A DNA stretch of 64,000 nt, from positions 260,328,437 to 260,392,436 of the forward strand of contig NC_081410.1 in the NCBI RefSeq assembly GCF_030272615.1. Reading direction: 5' to 3'. The position numbers and the translations under genes were made by a program. Under the pieces are notes generated by a model. It did no database searches. It was not told where the DNA came from and was given only the letters and a program-made list of their open reading frames with translations. Source of the DNA: Cryptomeria japonica. Lineage: Eukaryota > Streptophyta > Pinopsida > Cupressales > Cupressaceae. Below, piece by piece: positions 38,435-49,670 of this stretch. The number at the start of each line of letters is the position of its first letter. The first letter of the stretch is position 1.

Positions 38435-38884
38435 GCTTTAGAAAAAATTAGGGGGAGCAAACGGCAAAATGTTTTGAACCCCCGGTTTACACCGGTAAAA
38501 GACCTTAACCGATATGTGATACCTGTCGTTTGGCAGAAGACCAAAAATGGTAAAAAGGGAGATTAGGGTTTACGCCCTAATGGAGGAGCATTAATGACGG
38601 TAGGTGAGAAACATACTTAAAAGGATTTTTCAAATCATTTCTCACTATCAGTTTTCGAGTGAAGAAAAGTTTTTCAAAGAGCAAAGCGACGAAAAGGCGA
38701 TTTGAGCTCTGATTTTGAGAAATTGAGAAACCGCGAAGGAGATTCAAATTCAAACTGCAAACGGTCAAGTGGAGAACACAAAGTGGTGATTCAACAACTG
38801 ACGGAGTGTGAAGTGAAGGAGAATTGGCAAGCCCTAAATTCACGTGTTTCAAAAGGTATTTCTTGAGTTCTTGAAATTTCTATC
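38435..38884 (+). promoter_or_regulatory. Spacer between gag and ORF2 with purine tract and leader-like sequence
   Basis: It starts with TTAGGGGGAGCAA (38448-38460), a purine-tract-like motif, and ends in sequence resembling a plant 5' leader, with CACGTG near 38841 and a Met codon in ctATGGCTTCC context at 38885. No coding similarity is seen. A separate transcript for ORF2 is possible, but this is inference. Confidence 0.35.
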
Positions 38885-41800
38885 ATGGCTTCCGCATCTC
38901 ATACCAGTTCTAGTGCATCTGTCGAGTCTGCAAGTTTTATTCAACGGAAGTCTAAGTATAATGCCCTATCACAAGTCCCAGCTAGTGTGATAGTAGAAGA
39001 GGTAATTTTTGACTACATAGATTGCAAGATTGAAGACCTAGGGTCTCTAGCCATCCACTCCCAGTTAGGTTTATTTTGTGGAAAGGATAAGAAGATCAAA
39101 CCAGAGGATAATATTTTGGAGAAGAAGAAGCTCCACAATGCTGTTTACTTCCTGGAGGATTTCACAGAGGATCATATAAGGATCATTCTGAGCAGAGTCC
39201 ATGGTGATAAGATGTACCTGGAGAGAACACATGACATCATGCCACATGCAATTCATGCAATCACCAGATTCTACAACACAAGGCTATGCTTCTGGAAGGT
39301 ATGGATCTGGATATGGGTACGAAAGCTCTACATATGGATTTGGCGGATCTGGAACCGCTACCTTCTACAACTGGCTCTGTCTATCATGCCCTTTCTACTA
39401 GATGGTGGTTTAACCGAATCAACCGCCCCACGGGGCTGTGATGGTGCTGTTTCAATTGCTGGATCAACAATGGTGATGAATTGGCACCCAACCCAACCCT
39501 TTAGTAGTTCAATTGGCTGCCTATATGGCTTTCGAACTAAAATGAATGCAGCCACTCTATCTCCTCCCACCCACCCCCGGTCAACTGCTTATTCAATGGG
39601 TGGTTAAACTGATAGCCTCGCATCTGCGTCCGGTGGGATTGGATCTTTTGCTTCATTAACTGAATCCTTGGCTTAGTCAACTGAATCACTTGCTTCAACA
39701 CGCAAAATAGATAGCACAGCGCATAACCCTACTCAAGGATAGCGCTGGTCTATATACGTAATTCCTCTGCCGACGATGCTGGTGGTGGCGAAGCTTCTGC
39801 TGCTTTTGACCTTGCCTCTCCTGCTACTCCAACTGCTACATCTATAGAATCTACTGAATCACCGCCTACTATCAGGCATAATCAACCGCAGAATCTGGAT
39901 CTCCATCTCGGTCAATTGCACCCTACGTCCAATGGTAAGCAAAACTAAAATGTCCAAGCTCACCGGTTCAGTGAGCGACTCACAAGGCATGACAATCAAT
40001 TCTATCAAGGATGATCTTGTGAAGTATGCATGTATGGTGATTGGATACCAGACATTCTCAGCCAGCAGAATTAACTCTGTATCTGCTGCAGCGGTAAATG
40101 CCGCTTACCGGATGATAAAGGAGGATGCATCATTTGATCTGTGCACTGGTATGCAAAGACAACTCCTGTTGAATTTGAAGTCGATCAAATAGGATAATGC
40201 ACTAAGGTTCAAGTTTGGGCAACTACTGGTTGGGTTGTTCTTCTATTTCCAAGGCTACTTTCCAGGAGAAGGAGATGTCCAATGGTCTGCTAATCAACCG
40301 GTGACCAAGCAAATCAAGGAAATCATTGAAGCAATTGGAACCGGTTACCCTGATGTTCTGAATAAGTATTTTGATGAGTTCAGACAAAAAATGAGCCAAA
40401 GAATGAGAATATCTAGTGACATCATCAAGAAATATGAGGATGATATCTGTTTCACCATCAAGGTGGATCAATGCATAATGGAGGCTGTTGAGCCTAGACA
40501 AGAAGAAGTGGAGGCAATGGGCTATGAGGTGATGTACGATATGCTGGAAGGGTATGCCTCTACCCTTATTGCCTCACCTCTTGATCCTAAGGCAAAGAGG
40601 ACTAGAACCTATCTGGAAAGGGTTACACCAGTCGAGGAACCCTCTGCAAAGAAAGGAAAAGAGGTTGCAGTGAAGAAGGCAAAGGCAGTGCCTGCAGCAT
40701 CAACACCGGTTACTACTGCAACTCCAAAAGTGACCAAGCGGTCACCAGCCAAGAAGAAACTGGAAGTGGCACTGACTAAAGTGTTCGACAGAAAGAGGAA
40801 GACAAGGAATACCTCTCCAAACTCAGAAGAAACTGTGTCTGAGGAAAAGCCAAAGAAAACACGTCAAGCAAAGAGAAAGACAAAGAATGAACTGACATCA
40901 TCTGCACCGGTAAATATAGATACCTCTTCCTATAAACCTTTGACACATTATCAAAGAACAATAAATAATATTAGGAGAAAAGTGCTACATGACTTAATTG
41001 AGTGTTTTGATGACTTTAATGATGATGAAAAGGAAGCGGTTGAAAAGGACATAATTAAGTATTTATGTGTTAATAATCAGTCACCCTTAGAGATTAAATC
41101 TCAGACACTGGATTATTTATATATGTCATTAGATAATAGATGGCACATTGCCATAGAAAAGGAACAGGAAATTAGGGAGAAAGTGTTTGCACAATACTTT
41201 CCCGACCTGTCAAATTCTGAATTATTTGATGTTATTGACTAAAATAAAGGACTCTTCTTCACTAGAAGAAGAAGACTCTGGCTGTTAGAAGGAAGAGTTG
41301 ATGATATAGAAAAAGACACTCATCACTATATGACAACTGCTGTCCAGTCTCACAAAGTGCGTCTAGCCAACCGACAAGCTGAAAAAGAACCGGTTATATC
41401 CAAACTGGATGAAGTATTTGATGATGAAGGAAATCCGGTTGTTGAACTGATCGACACCATTGATGTCGATGCTTTGGACATAAAGGATGTTACTCAGGCA
41501 ACATCATCTGAGGCAACTGGATAGGAGCAACAGGCTAAATAGGTTGATAAGCAAGCCGAGGACAAATAGGAAGCGGCAAAGGAAGAGGCTGAGAAGAGGA
41601 AAAAGGATGAAGAAGAGAAGCGGAAAAAGGATGAAAAAGAGAAGAAGAAAAATGATGAAGAAGAGAAGCGGAAAAAGGAAGAAGAAGAGAAGAAGAAAAA
41701 GGATGAAGAGGAGAAGAAGAAGAAAGATGAAGAAGAGAAAAAGAAGCAAGAAGAAGAAAAGAAGAAAAAGGAAGAGGAAGATAAGAAACATGAGAAGAAG

Positions 41801-42889
41801 AAGGAAGCAGAGAGGAAGAAGAAGGAAGATGAAGATAAGGAACAAGAGAAAAAGAATGAAGCAGAGAGGAAGAAGAAAGAAGAGGAAGATAAGTAACAGG
41901 AGAAGAAGAAGGAAGCAGAATAGAAAAAGGCTAAGGAGGACAAGGAAGCAGAGAAGAGGAGAGAAGCAGAGAAGAAGAAAGCGGAAGAGGACAAGGCAGG
42001 AGAAGCAGAGAAGAGCACCTAGATGGAAACTCTGAAGGCAACCGAGAGTCAAGCCAAATCGGCTGATCTCACCAGTCCTATCGATCTCTAGTCTACAAGT
42101 GAAACGGAGCTAATGCAGAGCATCAAGGTTGCTCAAGAGTGCCTTGAAATTATTCGAAGGAAGAAGGAGCAGGATGTAATTGAAGTGGCTGTGGACACTC
42201 TTACCAGTTTGATACCGGGTACAAATCTTCCCAACACCGATTCATCACTAGCTAAACTTAAGCTCCTATGCACAGTAGTGGATGATCAGGTGCAGAGCCT
42301 AGAAGAGGCTGTAGAGGCAAATGTCAAAAAGGAGCATCAAAAAGCTCTCAATATAGCTCTGGTGAAGAAGTTGAATGAGCTCCGATTTGAACTGAAGAAA
42401 GAACAAAAGGATATAAGGGACGCTCTGGATGAGGGGAATCTGCTACTCAGCAAGATCTGCCAATTCCATCTGTTCTATGATGATGTGCTAGCTCAGAAGC
42501 AAAAGCTTCAAACGGACTTGCAGTCCTACATGAGCACATTCAAGCCACCTTATGATTCCTTTACAACTTATGGGAAAACCGTTCACCGGTTTCACATCCA
42601 ATCAGCAAAAATGGAGCAAGAGATCAACACCTGGTCTAGAGATTTGCAGGAGCTACAACTGGTTCTACTCCCACAATTGCAAATTCTTCAGAAGTGCTAT
42701 CTGAACCTGGATGCCTTAACAGTTACACAGGAGACGAGCACAATTGATGTCATGGAAGAATAGGTCTCCCAAATGCAGACAGAAAAGGAAGTAGCCACCT
42801 CCCTACTTGAGTCCTGGTCTTTATCAATGAAACAATTCTTGCAGGATTTTAAATCTATTTTTGACAAGTATTATTCCTTATTGTCATAA
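38885..42889 (+). pseudogene. ORF2, large protein of unknown function in place of pol
   Basis: One frame of 1,335 codons with in-frame stops only: 39605, 39674, 39740, 39845, 40190, 41240, 41522, 41540, 41567, 41894, 41921, 42020, 42089 and 42761. Eleven are TAG, three TAA, none TGA. The segments are an N-terminal globular part (VEEVIFDYIDCKIEDLG, KLHNAVYFLEDFTEDHI) and a stretch at about 39285-39925 that reads poorly and may be shifted or inserted. A second helical domain follows (40000-40560, FGQLLVGLFFYFQGYFPG), then a Lys/Arg-rich basic linker, a Lys/Glu rod (41570-42010) and a C-terminal helical part (42113-42889). No catalytic motif or membrane segment is recognised. A structural or targeting role is a guess. 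Confidence 0.75.
41570..42010 (+). repeat. Lys/Glu-rich coding repeat inside ORF2
   Basis: Purine-only codons (aag, gaa, gag, aaa) give about 145 residues of KKEEE-type sequence, predicted to be a single long charged helix. The strand bias is extreme, so both strands show long spurious open frames. Confidence 0.85.
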
Positions 42890-43179
42890 ACTTTTATTAT
42901 TTTGAAAACATGATTGATCAGCTGTACTTTGTCATTGTTGGCAAAGGGGGAGAAGAATTATATTTGAGAAAAGTATCTGGTTATCAAAATTTTGATATAT
43001 GCTCTGAATATCTCAATGTTTATGCTCTTTATGCAAAATTGTTATATATTGTATTGTCAAAGGGATAGTGTAAATGCTTAGGGGGAGCAATTTTGCTAAT
43101 GACATGATTTTGTTGTAAAACACTTAGATGTCAAAATTTTATTTTCCTAAGTGTTGCCATCAATGCCAAAGGGGGAGAT
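42890..43179 (+). other. 3' noncoding region with repeated polypurine tracts
   Basis: AAAGGGGGAGAA (42943-42954), TTAGGGGGAGCAA (43078-43090) and AAAGGGGGAGAT (43168-43179). The last abuts the 3' LTR and should prime plus-strand synthesis. Confidence 0.75.
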
Positions 43180-44330
43180 TGTTGGCATTTTTGATGTTTA
43201 TGTTGTGATTATCATTGATGGACACACACTTGCATTGAGATCTCCTTTATATGTATGAGTTTGAGCACAACCGGTATTTGTTCCAACCGGTATGTTGTAT
43301 TATAGTCTTTAGACTATTGGTCTTTTGCAGAATGTGTTTCCCGATCTGAAGCGACATGTTGACCCCAAGTGGTTAGTGGATACCAAGCAGTACGAGGGAC
43401 TAAAGCAACATAACACATTTTTACCAGTCTTCATTTTTGTCAAACCGACAACTGGCATTTTGTATGAACCGGTAATACTTTGTGATGAGTTACCAAACGA
43501 CATTTTGTGATGAGTTACCATCCACCGATTATTTGACGGTGCCGACACCTAAATGGCGCCTTTTTATGTCGTGGTACCAAGTATGTCCAGGTTCATTGAA
43601 CCTAGGAAATTGTTATGTAATCCTATTGGACCGACATGAAATCAGATTCCTTTATAAGGACATCATGTCTAGGGTTTTAGGTTGTTGATGTGGATATAGC
43701 GAAAGTTTATGTTGTTGCTAGGGTTTAAGGTGATTGAGGAGTTGGAGAGAATATGAATGTGTAGAAGACTGAAGTAATGCTGGAGTGCATTAGGAACGAA
43801 CTACCAAGGATCTAACCAAGCAGTCTGTGCTACTAGCTAGATCAAACACTTGTTGATTACTCACATCTTTGACAAGTCTGTAGCCCTTAACCGGGTAGGC
43901 CCAAAAGCCTTCTGTAAATCCTCTAACAAGGTGGTTCACATCTGTGGATATAAAATCCTCTAGCAAGGTAGTCTTTAATCGGACTTATCTCCTAACAGAG
44001 ATTGAGATTCCTAATAGGATCTGTTCTATTAAAGAACATTGTAAGACCTTAACCAGTCTGACCTTAACCGGTCTGCTTCCTATTCTGCATATAGTTACTT
44101 GTGAGTTCCATCTCACCGTGGTTTTTCCCATTTGGGTTTCCACATCAAAATCTCATGTGTTATGGTGTTTGTGCTTCTGTGGGTGAATGCATTATTTGCT
44201 ATTTGGTTTGCATGTTTGCTAACCGGTTTGTCTGCTAAATTGTTTTACCGGTTTACTGTTAGTCTTGTAAAGTGTTTAAGTGCAAAGATTTTTGGCATAC
44301 TAATTCACCCCCCCCTCTTAGTATTCATCA
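43180..44330 (+). repeat. 3' LTR of the non-autonomous element
   Basis: It aligns throughout with 36011-37135, starts TGTTGGCATT and ends TTCATCA, followed by ATATG. It has a small internal duplication near 44045-44072 (a repeated 'gaccttaacc' phrase) absent from the 5' copy. Confidence 0.92.
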
Positions 44331-44335
44331 ATATG

Positions 44336-44879
44336 TTGAAGAGCAGTAGGTTATTTAGTTCACAACTTTAGCTATAATAGTTATGTTCTATTTCGAAATG
44401 CTCAATTTTTATATTAATATAGATTGTAATCTATTTTCTTCCAAGAATATAATTTGTGTAACAAAGCATGTTGGGGATCCTGGAAGTGGAATTGAACCTT
44501 GAAATGGAAAAGAGGGCTATGAACCAACTATCAATTGACTATGGATGATCATAATCATGTATGATAACTTTTATTCAAACCTACTTGATAGTGAGGATGA
44601 GAAGAAGCTATCTGACAACTTAAAAAAGAGAGGCGCAAATGGCCCCATCAACTAGAAAATGATTGGTAGCACACCTTAACCAAGTCAACTAGAAACTCAA
44701 TTGAGAAAGTGACTAAGGAAAGAAAAGAGACAGAAGGTCAAAAAGACCCCCAACTTCTCACTCTGGGTTATCATCTCATTCCTTTGATTTGATGATTAGG
44801 AAGAAACTATCACAGTATATGATAGTAACTCTTAAATAAGAGAATAATTGTGTGATAACTAGCATTAAGAACGTCAAAA
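44336..44879 (+). other. Element X interior, degraded
   Basis: Resumes element X after the insertion. No readable domain is seen. Gag, protease and the reverse transcriptase core are missing or unrecognisable. Confidence 0.4.
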
Positions 44880-46965
44880 CTAGGGCACATAATTTTATCT
44901 AAGGGAATAGCAGTAGATTCGACAAAAAATAGAGCAATTTTTGAGTGTCCAACTCTAAGAAACTTACATAAAGTAAGGATTTTCATGGGTCTAGTGGCTT
45001 ATTACAGGAAGTTCATAATGAAATTTTCACACATAGCTTATCCCATCACTTTAATTCAAAGGAAGGGGAAGAGATTTGAGTGGTTTGAAAAAATTGTCTG
45101 AAGGCTTTTGAGCTTCTAAAAGAAAAATTGACCACAACGCCAATTCTAAAGGTGTCAAATCCCAAAGGGCATTTCATGGTAGTAATTGATGCCTCAAGAG
45201 AAGGACTGGGTGGATTTCTCATAAAAAAAAGACAAGTTACAGCCTATGAATCCAAGAAGCTTAAAAACTATAAGTAGAACTATGCACCTCATGAGTCAAA
45301 GCTCATGGAAATAGTACATGCCTTACAAATGTGGTGTCACTATTTGCTAGACAAACCATTTGAGCTTTGATATGATCACTAGGGGTTGAAATATATCTCA
45401 CTTAACCAAATCTCAATGCACGACAAAGACAGTGGTTAGAAATGATCTCCAATTATGACTTTGAGATTAACTACATCAAGGGTAAAGAAAACTAGGTGGC
45501 AGATGCCTTGAGCCATCAACACCACATTAGTGCCATTGTTGTAGTGCATACTGATTTTAGAAATCACGTCCTTCAACAGTTAGTGGGGATATATATTGTC
45601 AACAGTTAAAAGAAGCCCTATGAATTAACCCTCGAGATCCAAGTTATGAGGGTTTCCACATAGAAGCGAACGAATTATTGAGATACCAAGGCAGGATGTA
45701 TATATCCGAATCTTTTGAATTAAGGAGTTTAGTGTGAAAAGAAGTACACTTAGCACCCTACTCTGGGCATCTGGGAGTTACTAAACTCCTAGTTGACATT
45801 AAATCATTGTATTTCTGGAAAGGGATGAAAAATTATGCCTCAAGGTTTGTGGCCAGTTGTTTTAAATGATAGCAAGTTAAATTCAAACATGAGTACCCAG
45901 TAGGGTTATTACAACCCACTACAGTTTCTGACTAGAAATGGAAGATAATCAACATGGACTTATATCAAGGATTGCCTATGTCTAGGAATAAGCACAATGC
46001 CATTTTGGTAGTGGTTGACAAATTAACCAAAGTAGCTCACTTTTTACCAAAAACCTAATAGATGGGGTGCCTACCATTGCCTACAAGTTTGTTGAAGAGA
46101 TATTTAGGCTATGTGGGATACCAAAGAAAATTATTACAGATAGGGATGCCAGAATGACATCTAGATTTGGAAAACTTTGTTTGTAGCCTTAGGAGCTCAG
46201 TTGAATATTAGCTCTGCATATCATCCAAAAAAAGTTGGCCAAACATAAAGGGTCAATCATGTGTTAGAAGATCTCCTAAGAATGTACTGCATGGATCAAT
46301 AGTACAAGTGGGAAGATTAATTTCTTTTGGTTGATTTTGCCTACAATAATTCCTATCATTCATCCATTAAGATGGCACCTTCCGAAGCACTATATGGAAG
46401 GAGGTGTAGAACTATTGGTTGGGATAAAATGGAAGATAGGATAACCCTCAGTCTAGAAATGCTCTCAAAAATGGAAGAGCAAGTGAGGCTAATTGATAAA
46501 GGTTAGCAGAAGCTAACGATTGACATAAAATCTATAGAGATGCAAAGCGAACTCCCTGACAATTTGAAGTGGGAGAGAAAGTACTTATACGGGTTAAACC
46601 CAATAAGAGTGCCATTAAATTTGGAAAGTCTTCAAAACTTGCACCTTGTTATGTAGGGCCATTTGAAGTCCTAGAGATCATCAACCCGATCACTTATAAA
46701 ATTTCTCTACCACCAGCTCTTTCATGGTTGCATGATGTATTTCATGTTTCTAATCTGAAAAAGTATGTATCTGATTTTACACATTTGATTAACTGGAACT
46801 CCCCACAGGTATAGGATGTAGGGGTGGTCATGATCGAGTCAATTAGGGTGCTCGAGTTACGTAAGCATCGCTTACGTAATAGAGAAGTCACTCAGTGCAA
46901 GGTCCAGTGGGATCAATACTTTGAGGCCACTACCACCTGGGAAGATTATAATTAGATTCATAAAA
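44880..46965 (+). pseudogene. Element X pol remnant: RT end, RNase H, integrase, chromodomain
   Basis: Readable parts are the RT thumb (RIFMGLVAYYRKFIMKFSHI), RNase H (VVIDASREGLGGFLI, NYAPHESKLMEIVHAL), integrase zinc region (YSGHLGVTK) and core start (AILVVVDKLTKVAHFLP). The C-terminal part at 46569-46814 (KLAPCYVGPFEVLEII, LHDVFHVSNLKKY) leads into a chromodomain-like tail (VLELRKHRLRN, KVQWDQY, TTWEDYN). The chromodomain puts it in the chromovirus lineage. Stops and frameshifts are frequent and the RT catalytic core is absent. Confidence 0.88.
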
Positions 46966-47088
46966 TATTTCCTCATTTGTTTAATGTTTACATTAGTTGA
47001 ATTTGTTTCCTTTTTATGCTAGATAAACAATTATGAATTTATGTTTTCCTTAAAATGATACTTTAAATCATCGATGACGATGATTCAC

Positions 47089-47099
47089 AAGGGGAAAGA
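47089..47099 (+). other. Polypurine tract of element X
   Basis: AAGGGGAAAGA directly before the 3' LTR start near 47100. Confidence 0.6.
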
Positions 47100-47639
47100 T
47101 ATCTTACATCCCTCTTGTGCCCTAGATGTTTTATGTTATTTCTATGCAATGATACTTGTGCTCAGTATGATGGAATGACGATTCACTATATATGTGTTGA
47201 TGATTTAGTATTAATCATGATAGAATATGAGATGTGCTTTTGTTACTAAGTAATGAAATGACAAAGATATGTTAGGATTTCAAACTAACTACTTGAATTT
47301 GACCAATTGTGTGTAGGAGATCGTCCTCCTTCGAGAAGGGAGGGGAAGTATCATTAGGTTGTGGGATAATGATAGAGGGACTCAATGCCATCTATAACAC
47401 TAACCGTAAGTTGAGTTGAGTTGTTTGTGTTAACCTTGTTACCGTTAACCAGTAAGAGACATGTAGTCTTATTTTGGTTAGTTTTAATTTTTTAGGGTTT
47501 AACCATTCTAATATTGGAGTTGGTAATCTTCTCTTGTGACTAAACCTTTATGAGATCCTAGTCCTTACTCCTTACATTTCTATAGTCATGTAACTCCTTG
47601 ATGTTAAATAATTTTTTTCATAAAAAAAACTCATTAATG

Positions 47640-47736
47640 CATATGTATAAATATATGTTTGAATATATATTATATGCATATATTTATATATACGTAAGTA
47701 TATGTATGTAATAAAGACTTTGAGAGACACATACTT

Positions 47737-47769
<33 letters not shown>

Positions 47770-47834
47770 TGTATGTATGTATATATATGTATATGTATAT
47801 GTATATGTATACACACATACAAATATATATATAC

Positions 47835-47883
<49 letters not shown>

Positions 47884-47890
47884 TGTACAT
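47640..47890. repeat. ATAC-type microsatellite (LTR B, left)
   Basis: TATGTA/TACATA units ending in a pure ACACAT run. It corresponds in position to the microsatellite in LTR A. Its open frames are not genes. Confidence 0.95.
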
Positions 47891-49453
47891 TGTAGTACCC
47901 CTGCCCTAATTAGATTCTAATCTCAGTTTGACCTTGGTTAGTTTTCCATGATGTAATGTTATAGTCAAATATTATGATTATTGTGCATACCTGTTAATAT
48001 GCTTTCACATTGATTCTTATGTAAGTTTATTTGTTCTCCTAATTCATGTTATTAATCTTGGGCTAACACTTTCATTAAATATATATATGTATGCATGTGT
48101 GACTCATGGTTGCAGGTACAGTACCGCATAGGTACGAGGTTCGTCTCCACTTGGATTCACAGGTTTGAGTGTACCTCTTTGGTCCTTAGAGATTGGATTA
48201 GGTGGTCATAAGACCCTCATTCACCCTAGCCATGCTCAAGTGAGCGTCATCATTCATCCGTCAGTTTCCCCTTTGGTTGGGTATGTAGGTCGTGTATCTG
48301 GTTGGCTTTCTTGGGTTGCATGTTTTGCGTGTGGTAAATTGAGTATTTAATCCTAAGTATTTAATTTGATTATATGTGTTTTTACGCATTAGTAATTAAG
48401 GGACTAAATTAAATAAGACCCTTTTGTGCGATTAATCATTAATTAGAATTGCTCAATTCATGTTTGTAGCAAGTTCGATTAAATGGTTAATTTTAAATGA
48501 TAAATTTATTTAGTTTATGCATTTTGAAAGGAAAGATTAAATTTTATTCGAAAATAGAAATATTTTATCCGCCTTGGCATTTTGGAAATAGAAATGTTAG
48601 TTTCAATTAATTGAGAAAATCAATTTAAAAAAAAAGAAAAGCAAGTTGTTGCATATTTAAATTGTTTGAAAAGAATGATTTTTTATTTTAATTGAAAGAA
48701 AATATTTTAAATTCAAAAAAAAGTATTTTGGTCAAACATTTTCCATTTAACCTAGGTTTGGAAAATATTTTTGGGAGGATTGTTTTGGAGAGCTTTTTTT
48801 TGGAAAAATATTTTTGGAGAATGATTTTTGGAGAAATTTTGGGCATTTTGGGGGAAGAAGGATTTCTTGAGCTTGCAGGCTGGGCTCTTCATCAAATCTT
48901 TTCCAGGATTGCTAAATGAGGTAGGATTTTTAATTTATCTCTTTGATTTCTTTGTTTAATAAAGATTGTTTGTTTTTTTGGAAGAAATTTGGTTGTGTTT
49001 ATGGATAATCTCTTATATTATGTGGAAAATGGAAGAGTGGTAGTTAAATCACAAACTCAAACCCTCCTTGCTTCTTTCTCAACCTCCAAATTTAATTTTG
49101 GTTTCTTAGATTGATTTTCTAAAACCAAATATTGGGGTTGGCTATTCACGATGAATTTTTATTTAAATCTCCATTGGATGTTCTCAGATTTAAGTTTTAT
49201 ATTGGAAATTAGTTTGGGGTTTGGCAGATTGGTTGAATAAATTTGTGAGAAATGATTCTTTGCCCATATATGATTTTGGTTGGAAAAATTTGCCTATTAT
49301 GGGAGGTTATTCAACAAAATTTTATTATTTTGAATACCATGGGTATTCTGGAAATTGTTTGTCTCAGTCTGAGACTGTGTTTTAAAATTGGGGTTTTTTA
49401 TATTTTAAAAAGTTATATAAAACAAAAATAAAAAATAAATAAAATAAAATATG

Positions 49454-49670
49454 CTAACCCCCCTGCATGGCAGGAAAAACCCCACCACGCGGGGAGTTAG
49501 TAGGGCTACCATTGGTAGCGGCTGCTACCCAAGGTAGCGATCTGCTACCAAGTGGTAGCGGCCTGCTACCATTTGGTAGCATCGCTACCAATGGTAGCGT
49601 GTGCTGCCAAGGGGGTCCGGTGGAAAAGGGAGGGGGCCCACATGGGTGTCCACGTGGGTACCCCATTGTT
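49454..49670. promoter_or_regulatory. GC-rich island with five phased palindromes and a G-box
   Basis: Five dyads of the form GCTACC-N3/4-GGTAGC start at 49505, 49524, 49544, 49565 and 49584, 19-21 bp apart. A perfect G-box core CCACGTGG follows at 49650-49657. The surroundings are AT-rich. The arrangement looks like an array of protein-binding sites. Function is inferred only. Confidence 0.6.

Larger units (their letters stand above)
36011..44330 (+). mobile_element. Non-autonomous copia-type LTR retrotransposon lacking pol
   Basis: The element has two similar LTRs (36011-37135 and 43180-44330), a tRNA-Met primer site, a purine tract AAAGGGGGAGAT at 43168-43179 and an exact target duplication ATATG (36006-36010 and 44331-44335). 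Inside are a gag-like gene (37186-38434) and one long frame of unknown function (38885-42889). No protease, integrase, reverse transcriptase or RNase H motif occurs in any frame. It should therefore have moved with enzymes supplied by a relative. Purine-tract copies near 38448, 42943, 43078 and 43168 fit a Sirevirus-like parent. Confidence 0.93.

Noticed and set aside
41494-42052. Minus-strand Ser/Phe/Leu-rich frames and a plus-strand Arg/Lys-rich frame of about 180 codons
   Set aside because: Shadows of the purine-only Lys/Glu codons of ORF2. The third frame joins ORF2 on both sides and is the better choice.
46857-46879. Perfect inverted repeat with TTACGTAAGC arms and a 3-bp loop
   Set aside because: It lies in the chromodomain coding sequence (LRKHRLRN) and is probably a codon coincidence, not a terminator or site.
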